A DNA stretch of 7,875 nt from an uncultured Bacilli bacterium (lineage in GTDB: Bacteria; Bacillota_I; Bacilli_A; RF39; UBA660): contig CANQXB010000038.1 in the NCBI GenBank assembly GCA_947627805.1, positions 1-7,875 of the forward strand, read 5' to 3'. Each line of letters opens with the position of its first letter. Position 1 is the stretch's first letter. Both the position numbers and the translations under genes were made by a program. This document shows positions 1-6,736 of this stretch, one piece after another. The notes under the pieces are model-generated. The model was not told the DNA's origin and searched no databases. It was given only the letters and a program-made list of their open reading frames with translations.

Positions 1-17
1 ATTTTATCTTTCATATA

Positions 18-46
18 TTGACAAAATATAATAATAATATTATAAT
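18..46 (+). promoter_or_regulatory. Perfect consensus sigma-A promoter
   Basis: The -35 is TTGACA (18-23) and the -10 is TATAAT (41-46), with a 17-nt spacer: an exact match to the housekeeping consensus. The predicted start is near A53. That is also the first base of a stem (53-58 with 176-181) in the downstream RNA, which supports this start point. It should be one of the strongest promoters in the window. It drives the structured region 53-345 and, if the terminator is read through, the membrane-protein gene at 443. Confidence 0.85.
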
Positions 47-52
47 ATAATT

Positions 53-345
53 ACTTAGTAAGAATAATATATTGAGTAGTCATAGTTAGAAGTTATTATA
101 TTTTATAATAATGTTGCTATGTGTGAAATTTATATTTATTAGTAAATAAATTATGTAATAATAATCTTATCTACGCTAAGTAAAAGCAATTGTTTTAAGA
201 GAAAGAAAACTCTAAAGATAAGCTATCTGCACTAAATACTGATAATATTTAGTTAATATTTAAAATTATGGAGAGTAATTTTAAATTAAGCGGAGAAGTT
301 ATTTAAACTAAGATGACTATTTTATCAGAATAGTTATTTTTTTTA
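53..345 (+). ncRNA. Putative structured RNA or attenuator-type leader, family not recognised
   Basis: About 290 nt lie between a perfect promoter and an intrinsic terminator, with no credible ORF. Hairpins visible by eye: 53-58 with 176-181 (closing stem at the predicted 5' end); 59-63 with 165-169; 81-85 with 117-121 enclosing 93-100 with 104-111 (8 bp, loop TTT); 127-133 with 146-152; 216-220 with 224-228; 231-238 with 246-253 (8 bp); 258-268 with 276-286 (11 bp, loop TGGAGAG); then the terminator. I looked for conserved cores of RNase P RNA, tmRNA, SRP RNA, 6S RNA and T-box leaders and found none. Positions 74-83 can also pair with the 5' arm of the terminator, so the region may be a cis-acting attenuator for the flippase-like gene 98 nt downstream rather than a free RNA. 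Function is unknown. AT-rich DNA forms weak hairpins easily, so the promoter plus terminator is the stronger evidence. Confidence 0.6.
310..345 (+). terminator. Intrinsic terminator of the 5' structured RNA
   Basis: The stem pairs 314-322 with 328-336, including G-T pairs at 315/335 and 322/328, and has a 5-nt loop (323-327). It is followed at once by a run of eight T from 337. The A-rich 5' flank (310-313) can extend the stem into the T tract. This is a typical low-GC intrinsic terminator, placed 98 nt before the start codon of the next gene. Confidence 0.75.
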
Positions 346-366
346 TATAAAAAAATTAATTAAATG

Positions 367-426
367 TTACAAGTATGTTAATAAAAATCTAAAATATCTT
401 TTTTAATATAGTTTTTGTGTTATACT
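367..426 (+). promoter_or_regulatory. Possible promoter(s) for the flippase-like gene
   Basis: The strongest element is a TG-extended -10, TGtTATACT (418-426), with no good -35; only a T-tract lies at the right distance. It would start transcription at about 433, leaving a leader of only about 10 nt. A second option is TTACAA (367-372), 17 nt, TAAAAT (390-395), which has a good -10 but a poor -35. The start codon at 443 is preceded by a modest ribosome-binding site, AGGGA (433-437). Confidence 0.4.
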
Positions 427-442
427 TAAATAAGGGATATTT

Positions 443-1471
443 ATGAAGAAATATATTTTATCAAGTATTTTATTTATAATTTTAGTCATTCTTACTTATT
501 TTTTTGTTTTAAGAGAATGTGATTTTAATTTACTTATATCTTCTTTTAGAAATACTAATTCTTTTTATATTGCTTTAACAGCTTTATGTAGTATAGGTTA
601 TGTTTATTTAGGTAGTTTATTTTTAAAAAGAATTCTATTTCATTTTAATTATAAAGTTAGTTTTTTAAATTCTTTAGGTTATATGTTTACGGAAATTTAT
701 TTTTCCTCTATTACTCCTAGTTATATAGGTGGTCAGCCAATTCAAATGTATGAAATGAAAAAAGATAAAATACCTTATGAAGTAAGTAGTGTAGTGGTTT
801 TATTTAATTCAATGATGAATAGAATTGCTTTATTAATTATTGCCACTATTTTATTATTTTGTTATAGAAAGACTGTTTTGGCTTTAAATCCTCTTTATAA
901 TACTTTAGTTTATTTAGGTTATGGAACAACAATTTTGGTATCTTTTTTCTTTGCTTCGGCCATTTATTCTCAAAAAATGAGTAATTTATTTTTAAAAATA
1001 ACCAGTTTTATTATTGAGCATCTTAAGTTTATTAAAAATAAAAAAGAATTAAAAGATAAATTATCTGATGCTTTAACTAATTATCATAAATGTGCTTCTT
1101 TAACTAAAAAGAATAAAGGAATTTTAGGTGAGGCTTTATTTATAACGCTTCTGCAAAGAATTGTATATTTATTAGCTAGTTATATGGTTTATCGGGCTTT
1201 TGGCCTTCATGAACACTCTGTCTTTTTAATTATGGCTTTTCAAATATGTATTTGTTTAGGTAGTGATTTAATGCCTACGCCTGGAGGAGTAATGGTTAAT
1301 GAAGGTTTAACTTTAGTAGTTAATAAAATTATTTATGGTAGTGACTTGGCTTTATCAGGAATGTTAATGCTTCGAAGTTTTAATTTTTATTTTTTAGTTT
1401 TAATAAGTGCGATTATTTATTTCATTTTTCGCTTGCGAAAGAAAAAAAATAACCTTATCGACACCGTTTGA
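443..1471 (+). CDS. LPG-synthase-TM / flippase-like integral membrane protein
   Basis: This 342-residue multi-pass membrane protein belongs to the family of the N-terminal flippase domain of MprF (lysylphosphatidylglycerol synthase transmembrane region, UPF0104/YbhN type). Two family hallmarks are visible: TPSYIGGQPIQMYEMKK (91-107) and PTPGGVMVNEG (278-288). Hydrophobic segments lie near 4-22, 42-62, 76-92, 114-140, 154-174, 228-250, 256-275 and 310-330, with a lysine-rich loop (197-226) and a basic C-terminus. The soluble aminoacyl-transferase domain of full MprF (about 840 residues) is absent. It therefore cannot make lysyl-PG and probably moves or handles a lipid or lipid-linked substrate in the cytoplasmic membrane; the substrate cannot be told from sequence. 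The start is the first ATG of the frame, 5 nt after AGGGA. A structured leader and terminator upstream may regulate it. It ends in TGA, which overlaps a TTGACA. Family call is firm, role inferred. Confidence 0.88.
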   Translation: MKKYILSSILFIILVILTYFFVLRECDFNLLISSFRNTNSFYIALTALCSIGYVYLGSLFLKRILFHFNYKVSFLNSLGYMFTEIYFSSITPSYIGGQPIQMYEMKKDKIPYEVSSVVVLFNSMMNRIALLIIATILLFCYRKTVLALNPLYNTLVYLGYGTTILVSFFFASAIYSQKMSNLFLKITSFIIEHLKFIKNKKELKDKLSDALTNYHKCASLTKKNKGILGEALFITLLQRIVYLLASYMVYRAFGLHEHSVFLIMAFQICICLGSDLMPTPGGVMVNEGLTLVVNKIIYGSDLALSGMLMLRSFNFYFLVLISAIIYFIFRLRKKKNNLIDTV

Positions 1472-1491
1472 CAATTATTTTAAAGTTTATC

Positions 1492-1500
1492 TGTTATAAT
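1492..1500 (+). promoter_or_regulatory. TG-extended -10 promoter element
   Basis: TGtTATAAT (1492-1500) is a perfect extended -10. A TTGACA occurs at 1468-1473, overlapping the stop codon of the preceding gene, but the 21-nt spacing is too long for a normal -35, so the element probably works through its TG extension. Transcription would start near 1507, inside the 5' arm of the following terminator hairpin. It could supply transcripts for the nuclease-like gene at 1599. Confidence 0.5.
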
Positions 1501-1532
1501 ACCTCTTTATAAAAAGAAAGAGGTGTCTTTTT
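1501..1532 (+). terminator. Intrinsic terminator after the flippase-like gene
   Basis: A perfect 8-bp stem, ACCTCTTT (1501-1508) with AAAGAGGT (1517-1524), has an 8-nt loop. It is followed by GTC and five T (1528-1532). The 3' arm contains a GAGGTG ribosome-binding-like sequence, so the hairpin would also mask a Shine-Dalgarno site placed 7 nt before the ATG at 1533. That ATG opens only three codons (M-A-K-stop). Confidence 0.7.
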
Positions 1533-1580
1533 ATGGCAAAATAAATTATTAAAAAACAAATTTAGAATATTTAAGCAAAA

Positions 1581-1586
1581 AAGGAG
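1581..1586 (+). promoter_or_regulatory. Ribosome-binding site of the nuclease-like gene
   Basis: AAGGAG is a good Shine-Dalgarno core, but it lies 12 nt before the ATG at 1599, longer than the usual 5-9 nt. I see no better in-frame start codon closer to it, so 1599 is kept. Translation may be less efficient than the motif suggests. Confidence 0.55.
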
Positions 1587-1598
1587 AAAACAAATTTT

Positions 1599-2264
1599 AT
1601 GAAAAACAAATATTATAAAGAAATAAATGAAATGATTCTAAATTATGAAGTAAATAGGGAAGTAAAAGAAAGAAAATTATTCCAAGAAGAAATATTTTTA
1701 AAATGGAAAATAGGAGAAATTCTTTCTAAAATAAAAAACTTAGAGTTAATTAATGAATGGGCCAAAGAATTTACTCTAAATTATGGTAAGAATTATACTA
1801 AAACAAATTTAAATAAATTTTTAGATTTTTATTTAAAAAATCCTAATTTTTCTTTAGGTAAGTTAAAAGATTTTCAAGGAAAAAATAAGTTAAAAGAAAA
1901 AATAATGTTTCAAGAAATTAAAGAAAAAATAAAACAATATTTTTTAGAATTAGGAAAAGGTTTTACCTTATTAGGGCAAGATTTTAAAATTAAATTAGGG
2001 AATAAAACTTATATCATCGATTTAATATTTTATAACTATGAAATAAATGCTTTAGTAATTCTATCTTTAAAAGATAGTAAATTTAAACCAAGCGCTAAAA
2101 GACAATTAGAGTTTTATTTAAATTTAGTAGATGCTAAATTAAAAAAGGATGATTTTAAAAGAACTGAAGGAATTTTAATTGGGAAAGAAAAAGATGAATA
2201 TATAATTCATTATGTTTCTGATAAAAAACTAACTAGTTTTATCAAGACGTCAAAAAATGTCTAA
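1599..2264 (+). CDS. Short DUF1016/YhcG-type PD-(D/E)XK nuclease homologue, catalytic Glu replaced
   Basis: This 221-residue protein is rich in Lys and Glu. Residues 1-95 resemble a shortened DUF1016 N-terminal helical domain (IGEILSK near 38-44, then EWAKEF..NYGKNYTKTNLNKFLDFY, 53-78). Residues 104-214 match the DUF1016 C-terminal nuclease domain: FLELGKGFTLLG (115-126), YIIDLIFYN (138-146), LVILSLKDSKFKP (152-164), RQLEFYLNLVD (168-178) and GILIGKEKDE (191-200). In the PD-(D/E)XK scheme D141 and K158 are kept, but the acidic residue normally before L-K is Ser156, and the usual TGK/IGK is DSK. The protein is also much shorter than typical members, which I recall as about 340-380 residues. 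It may be an inactive or repurposed nuclease, or a degenerating gene, although the frame is intact. Family members are often sporadically distributed, sometimes linked to defence or mobile DNA. It sits alone between a terminator and the parE promoter. Confidence 0.8.
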   Translation: MKNKYYKEINEMILNYEVNREVKERKLFQEEIFLKWKIGEILSKIKNLELINEWAKEFTLNYGKNYTKTNLNKFLDFYLKNPNFSLGKLKDFQGKNKLKEKIMFQEIKEKIKQYFLELGKGFTLLGQDFKIKLGNKTYIIDLIFYNYEINALVILSLKDSKFKPSAKRQLEFYLNLVDAKLKKDDFKRTEGILIGKEKDEYIIHYVSDKKLTSFIKTSKNV

Positions 2265-2291
2265 GGAAAGTTGAAAAGGCTAACTTCCTTA
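2262..2291 (+). repeat. Inverted repeat spanning the nuclease gene stop and the parE -35
   Basis: The arms 2262-2272 and 2282-2291 pair over 10 bp with one bulged A (2269). The repeat begins at the TAA stop codon of the nuclease-like gene. No T-run follows on the plus strand, so it is not a standard terminator for that gene. Read on the minus strand it is followed by GACATTTTTT, which is terminator-like. The loop and right arm cover the -35 of the parE promoter, so a protein operator is another possibility. Confidence 0.45.
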
Positions 2292-2300
2292 TGTTAAAAT
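2271..2300 (+). promoter_or_regulatory. parE-parC promoter
   Basis: TTGAAA (2271-2276), an 18-nt spacer and a TG-extended -10, TGtTAAAAT (2292-2300). Initiation would be near 2306-2307, only about 12 nt before the parE ATG, so the leader would be very short. The ribosome-binding sequence GGTGA (2307-2311) would lie at or next to the 5' end. The alternative is that the main promoter lies further upstream. Confidence 0.6.
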
Positions 2301-2318
2301 AAATATGGTGAATAAAAT

Positions 2319-4229
2319 ATGGCAAAATATGATGAAAGTTCAATCAAAATTTTAGAGGGTTTAGAAGCAGTGCGTAAAAGACCTGGAATGTATATTGGGA
2401 GTACCGACAAAAGAGGACTTCATCATTTAATATGGGAAATTGTAGACAACGCTATTGATGAAATAATCAATGGTTATGGTGATTATATAAAAATTGTTTT
2501 ACATAAAGATGGCTCAGTTACCATTGCCGATAATGGAAGAGGAGTGCCAATTGGTATGCATGAAAGTGGTAAATCAACTCCGGAAGTTATTTATACCATT
2601 TTACATGCCGGTGGTAAATTTGAAGAAGGAAACTATAAAGTAAGTGGAGGTCTTCATGGTGTTGGGGCATCGGTTGTAAATGCTTTAAGTAAAAAAATGG
2701 ATGTCCTAATTTATCGGGATGGCAAAATATCTAATATTCGTTTTAAAGATGGGGGAAAAGTCGATGAAGAGTTAAAAACAGTGGGAACTACGAATAAAAC
2801 AGGAACCGTTGTTACTTTTTGGCCAGACTTTGATATTTTTAAAAATTGTAATTTTTCTTATACCACTATTTGTGAAAGAATGCAAGAAAGTGCTTTTTTA
2901 ATTCCTAATGTTACAATTGAAGTAATTGATGAAGATAGTAAAAGAGAAGCTAAATATCATTATGAAGCAGGACTTACGAACTTTGTAGAATATATGAATG
3001 AAGGAAAAAATACCTTACATAAAGTTTTAAATTTTACAGGTGTTAAAAACAATATTGAAGTAAATATTGCAATGCAATATACCGATACTTATAATGAAAA
3101 TATTATATCATTTGTTAATAATGTTAAAACTAGTGATGGTGGTACCCATGAAGTAGGGTTTAAAACGGGAATAACTAAAGCTTTTAATGATTATGTCAAG
3201 ATGAATAATATCATTAAAGGTAAAGATAATACTTTTGATGGTAGTGATGTAAGAGAAGGTTTAAGTGCCGTCATTAATTTAAGAATACCCGAAGGAATAC
3301 TTCAATTTGAAGGTCAAACTAAAGGAAAATTAGGAACTCCAGAAGCAAGAAGTATCACCGAAAGTGTAACTTATGAAAATATTAAATTCTTTTTAGAAGA
3401 AAATAAAGATATTGCCCTTAATATTGTCGATAAAGCATCAAGAAGTAAAGTGGCTAGAGAAGCGGCAAGAAAAGCCAGGGAAGATGCTCGTAATGGTAAA
3501 GGCAAAAGTAAAGTAGAAAAGATTTTATCAGGAAAGCTAGCACAAGCTACGAGTAAAAATCCGAAAATAAATGAGTTATTCTTAGTGGAAGGCGATTCGG
3601 CGGGAGGTTCCGCTAAAAGTGGACGAGATCGGAAATTTCAAGCTATTTTACCTTTAAGAGGAAAAGTAATTAATGCCGAAAAAACAAGTGAAGCTGAAAT
3701 ATTAAAAAATGAAGAAATAAATACGATAATTCATACTATTGGGGCTGGCCTTGGTAGTAATTTTGTGGCTGAAGATTCGAATTATGACAAAGTAATTATT
3801 ATGACCGATGCCGATGTTGATGGTTCCCACATTCAAATATTGTTACTCACATTCTTTTATCGTTTTATGCGTCCTTTAATTGAGGCTGGTAAACTTTATA
3901 TTGCCAAACCACCTTTATATAAAATTGATTATGGTAAAAAGCATTTTTATGCTTATAGTGATGATGAGAGATTTAAAATCGTTAGTGAAAATCCCGGTAA
4001 ACCAGATATATCACGAAATAAAGGTTTAGGAGAAATGAATCCTGAAGAATTATGGGATACGACTATGAATCCTGATACGAGAACTTTAGTCAGAGTAAAT
4101 ATTTATGATGCCTCTTTAGCGGAAAAAAGAGTTAATGTTTTAATGGGTGATAAAGTTGAGCCTCGTAAAGAGTGGATTGAAGAAAATATCATCTTTACGA
4201 TGGAAGATGATTATCGAGTAGAGGGGTAG
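2319..4229 (+). CDS. parE: DNA topoisomerase IV subunit B (ATPase subunit)
   Basis: ParE (636 residues) supplies ATP hydrolysis and the TOPRIM metal site of topoisomerase IV, which decatenates daughter chromosomes and relaxes supercoils with ParC. The order is as expected: GHKL ATPase with E40 and N44 (WEIVDNAIDE), DNGRG (71-75) and the glycine-rich lid SGGLHGVGASVVNALS (109-124); transducer domain with QTKGKLG (333-339, ATP-contacting Lys); TOPRIM with EGDSAGG (424-430, E424) and DADVDG (497-502); C-terminal RNKGLGEMNPEELWDTTMNP. ParE rather than GyrB is indicated by ILPLRGKVINAEKTSEAEI and LLTFFYRFMRPLIEAGKLYIAKPPLYK, by its length, and by the ParC-type partner 3 nt downstream. All catalytic residues I can check are intact. 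The ATG start follows GGTGA by 7 nt and gives the usual short N-terminus before the IKILEGLEAVRKRPGMYIGS block. Confidence 0.96.
   Translation: MAKYDESSIKILEGLEAVRKRPGMYIGSTDKRGLHHLIWEIVDNAIDEIINGYGDYIKIVLHKDGSVTIADNGRGVPIGMHESGKSTPEVIYTILHAGGKFEEGNYKVSGGLHGVGASVVNALSKKMDVLIYRDGKISNIRFKDGGKVDEELKTVGTTNKTGTVVTFWPDFDIFKNCNFSYTTICERMQESAFLIPNVTIEVIDEDSKREAKYHYEAGLTNFVEYMNEGKNTLHKVLNFTGVKNNIEVNIAMQYTDTYNENIISFVNNVKTSDGGTHEVGFKTGITKAFNDYVKMNNIIKGKDNTFDGSDVREGLSAVINLRIPEGILQFEGQTKGKLGTPEARSITESVTYENIKFFLEENKDIALNIVDKASRSKVAREAARKAREDARNGKGKSKVEKILSGKLAQATSKNPKINELFLVEGDSAGGSAKSGRDRKFQAILPLRGKVINAEKTSEAEILKNEEINTIIHTIGAGLGSNFVAEDSNYDKVIIMTDADVDGSHIQILLLTFFYRFMRPLIEAGKLYIAKPPLYKIDYGKKHFYAYSDDERFKIVSENPGKPDISRNKGLGEMNPEELWDTTMNPDTRTLVRVNIYDASLAEKRVNVLMGDKVEPRKEWIEENIIFTMEDDYRVEG
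4221..4226 (+). promoter_or_regulatory. parC ribosome-binding site inside the parE 3' end
   Basis: GAGGGG forms the last parE sense codons and sits 6 nt before the parC ATG. The parE stop TAG and the parC ATG are 3 nt apart. This arrangement favours translational coupling and balanced synthesis of the two subunits. Confidence 0.7.
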
Positions 4230-4232
4230 TTT

Positions 4233-6722
4233 ATGGAAGATGTTTTAAAAAGAATTGAAGATTATGCTTTAGAAGAAATAATGGGAGAAGCTTTTTCTTC
4301 CTATGCCAAAGAAATTATACAAGATAGAGCCATACCTGATGTTCGGGATGGCCTTAAGCCCGTGCAAAGAAGAATTTTATATGCGATGTTTGATGCCGGA
4401 AATACTTATGATAAAAAATATTTAAAAAGTGCGGCGACGGTTGGCGATGTTTTAGGTAAATATCACCCTCATGGGGATTCTTCAGTCTATGATGCCATGG
4501 TTAGAATGAGTCAATGGTGGAAACAAAATGCGCCTTTAATTGATATGAAAGGTAATAATGGTTCCATGGATGGTGACCCCGCAGCGGCTTATCGTTATAC
4601 GGAAGCAAGACTAGCCAAAATTAGTAATGAACTTTTAAAAGATTTAGAAAAAGATACGGTTAAATGGGCACCAAACTTTGATGACCGTCTTTTAGAGCCG
4701 ACTGTCCTTCCTGCTAAATTTCCGAACCTTTTAGTAAATGGTACGATGGGTATAAGTGCTGGTTATGCTACCAATATTCCGCCTCATAACTTAGGTGAAA
4801 TCATCGATGCAACCATAAAAAGAATTGATTCACCTAATTGCCATTTAGATACTATTTTAGATATTGTTAAAGGACCCGATTTTCCTACTGGAGGAATTGT
4901 TATGGGTTCCGATGGGATTAAAGAAGCCTTTAAATGTGGAAGAGGAAGAGTCGTTGTTAAATCCAAATATGAAGTTAAAAAAGAAAAAGGTAAAGAAAAA
5001 ATAATTATTACGGAACTTCCTTTTGAAGTTAATAAAGCCCAACTTGTTATGAAAATAGATGCTTTAAGAATTGATAAGAAATTAGAAGGAATTTCTGAAG
5101 TTCGTGATGAATCAGACAGGGAAGGTTTAAGAGTAGTTATTGATTTAAAAAGTGGAGCTAATAGTGATTTAATTATTAATTATTTACTTAAAAATACCGA
5201 TTTACAAATATCTTATAACTATAATATGGTAGCTATCGTTAATAGAGCTCCCAAAACTTTAGGTATTTTAGAAATACTTGATGCTTATATTGCTCATCAA
5301 AGAGAAGTAATATTAAGAAGAACCGAATTTGATTTAAAAACTAAATTAAGAAGACTGGAAATAGTCGAAGGTCTTATTAAATGTATTTCCATATTGGATG
5401 AAGTTATTAAAGTAATCAGAAAAAGTAAAAATAAAAGTGATGCCGAAAATAACTTAGTTAAAGAATTTACTTTTACTTTAGAACAAGCCAAAGCAATTGT
5501 TAACTTACAATTATATCGTTTAACTAATACCGATGTTGTAGCTTTAGAAGAAGAAATGGCTTCTTTAAATAAATTAATCGAAGGCTTAAAAGCAATTTTA
5601 AGTGATGAAGAAGTCTTAAAATATGTGATGAAAAAAGAATTAAAATTAGTTAAAAAAGAATATGCTACAGCAAGAAAAACGGAAATAGTTTCTGAAATTG
5701 AAGATATAAAAATTGATATGACTACTATGATACCTAAAGAAAATGTGATGGTTGTAGTAACTAATGAAGGTTATGTGAAAAGAGTATCAGCTAAATCTTA
5801 TGCTTCAAGTGATAATGAAACAACCTTAAAACCGGGTGATTATGTTACGAATATTTTTGAGACAACAACTCTTGATAATTTAGTTTTATTTACAAATTTA
5901 GGTAATTATTTATTTATTCCTGTTTATAAAGTATTTGAAACTAAGTGGAAAGAACTTGGTAAACATGTTAATAATTTAGTTAAAATGGAAGAAAATGAAA
6001 AAGTCATTGCTTCATTTATCTTAGAAAGTAATACTGATTTAACCTTATTTACCAAACTAGGTATGACTAAACAAATTAGTATGCAAGAGCTAGTTGTAAC
6101 AAGATTTAGTAAAGCTCTTACCGCTATAAAACTAAAAGATGGTGATGAGCTTGTAAATGTATCAAAAAGTCAAGATGAAGTTCTACTTGTTACCGAAAAT
6201 GGCTATTACTTAAGATATACAAATAAAGAAATACCTGTGGTCGGTTTAAAAGCCAGTGGGGTAAAAGCCATTAATTTAAGTAATGATTTTTTAGTTAATG
6301 GTTTAACGTTAAATAGCAGTGATGAATATTTAAGTGTATTTACTAAAAATAATACCGCTAAGAGAGTTAAATTAGAAGAATTAAAATCTTTAAGTAGAGC
6401 TAAAAAAGGTAATATGCTTTTAAAGAAAAATAAAACTGTTATTTATAAAATTTTAAATGCTTACATAACTGGTAGTAGAGATATAATCTTAATTAAAAGT
6501 GATAGTGAAATAAAAGAAGTAAGATCTAGTGAAATACCAATTATGGATGTAAATAGTAATGGTAGTAATATAACTAAAGGTCATGTTGATAAATATGATT
6601 TAAAAAATGAAGTTCAAAAAGTAACAGAAAAAGTAGAAACCAAAGAAGAGTCTAAAGAAGAAGCCCCAAAAGAAGAAAAACAAGTCTCTTTTGCAGACTT
6701 TGCTAAAGACTTTAAAATTTAA
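4233..6722 (+). CDS. parC: DNA topoisomerase IV subunit A (DNA cleavage/religation subunit)
   Basis: ParC (829 residues) cuts and rejoins DNA through a covalent phosphotyrosine and forms a heterotetramer with ParE. The catalytic tyrosine is Y122 in YRYTEARL, next to R121. The quinolone-determining region GKYHPHGDSSVYDAMVRMSQ has S83 and D87 (E. coli GyrA numbering happens to coincide), an unmutated-looking state, with Asp where S. aureus ParC has Glu84. ParC identity is shown by GNNGSMDGDP (108-116), NTDLQISYNYNMVAI and LVLFTNLGNYLFIPVYKVFETKWKELGKHVNNLV (550-583), all typical of Gram-positive ParC, and by the lack of a GyrA-box QRRGGKG. The breakage-reunion core spans about 10-490 with a coiled-coil near 360-475. 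The C-terminal beta-pinwheel has repeats starting near 504, 549, 602, 648, 699 and 750. A Lys/Glu-rich tail (791-816) precedes a terminal SFADFAKDFKI. Cotranscribed with parE. Confidence 0.96.
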   Translation: MEDVLKRIEDYALEEIMGEAFSSYAKEIIQDRAIPDVRDGLKPVQRRILYAMFDAGNTYDKKYLKSAATVGDVLGKYHPHGDSSVYDAMVRMSQWWKQNAPLIDMKGNNGSMDGDPAAAYRYTEARLAKISNELLKDLEKDTVKWAPNFDDRLLEPTVLPAKFPNLLVNGTMGISAGYATNIPPHNLGEIIDATIKRIDSPNCHLDTILDIVKGPDFPTGGIVMGSDGIKEAFKCGRGRVVVKSKYEVKKEKGKEKIIITELPFEVNKAQLVMKIDALRIDKKLEGISEVRDESDREGLRVVIDLKSGANSDLIINYLLKNTDLQISYNYNMVAIVNRAPKTLGILEILDAYIAHQREVILRRTEFDLKTKLRRLEIVEGLIKCISILDEVIKVIRKSKNKSDAENNLVKEFTFTLEQAKAIVNLQLYRLTNTDVVALEEEMASLNKLIEGLKAILSDEEVLKYVMKKELKLVKKEYATARKTEIVSEIEDIKIDMTTMIPKENVMVVVTNEGYVKRVSAKSYASSDNETTLKPGDYVTNIFETTTLDNLVLFTNLGNYLFIPVYKVFETKWKELGKHVNNLVKMEENEKVIASFILESNTDLTLFTKLGMTKQISMQELVVTRFSKALTAIKLKDGDELVNVSKSQDEVLLVTENGYYLRYTNKEIPVVGLKASGVKAINLSNDFLVNGLTLNSSDEYLSVFTKNNTAKRVKLEELKSLSRAKKGNMLLKKNKTVIYKILNAYITGSRDIILIKSDSEIKEVRSSEIPIMDVNSNGSNITKGHVDKYDLKNEVQKVTEKVETKEESKEEAPKEEKQVSFADFAKDFKI

Positions 6723-6736
6723 TAAATAAGAATATT

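Noticed and set aside
269..307. 12-codon ORF starting in the GGAG loop of the 5' RNA
   Set aside because: No ribosome site precedes the ATG, and the codons fall in a perfect stem; most likely incidental.
4784..5491. Minus-strand open frames of 60-64 codons within parC
   Set aside because: They lie wholly inside a strongly conserved gene on the other strand, have no ribosome sites and show no recognisable family; they are shadows of parC.
2319..6722. Calling the pair gyrB-gyrA
   Set aside because: The shared motifs fit both, but GNNGSMDGDP, MSQWWK, NLVLFTNLGNYLFIPV and WKELGKH in the A subunit, and FFYRFMRPLIEAGKLYIAKPPLYK in the B subunit, are topoisomerase IV type, and no GyrA-box is present.
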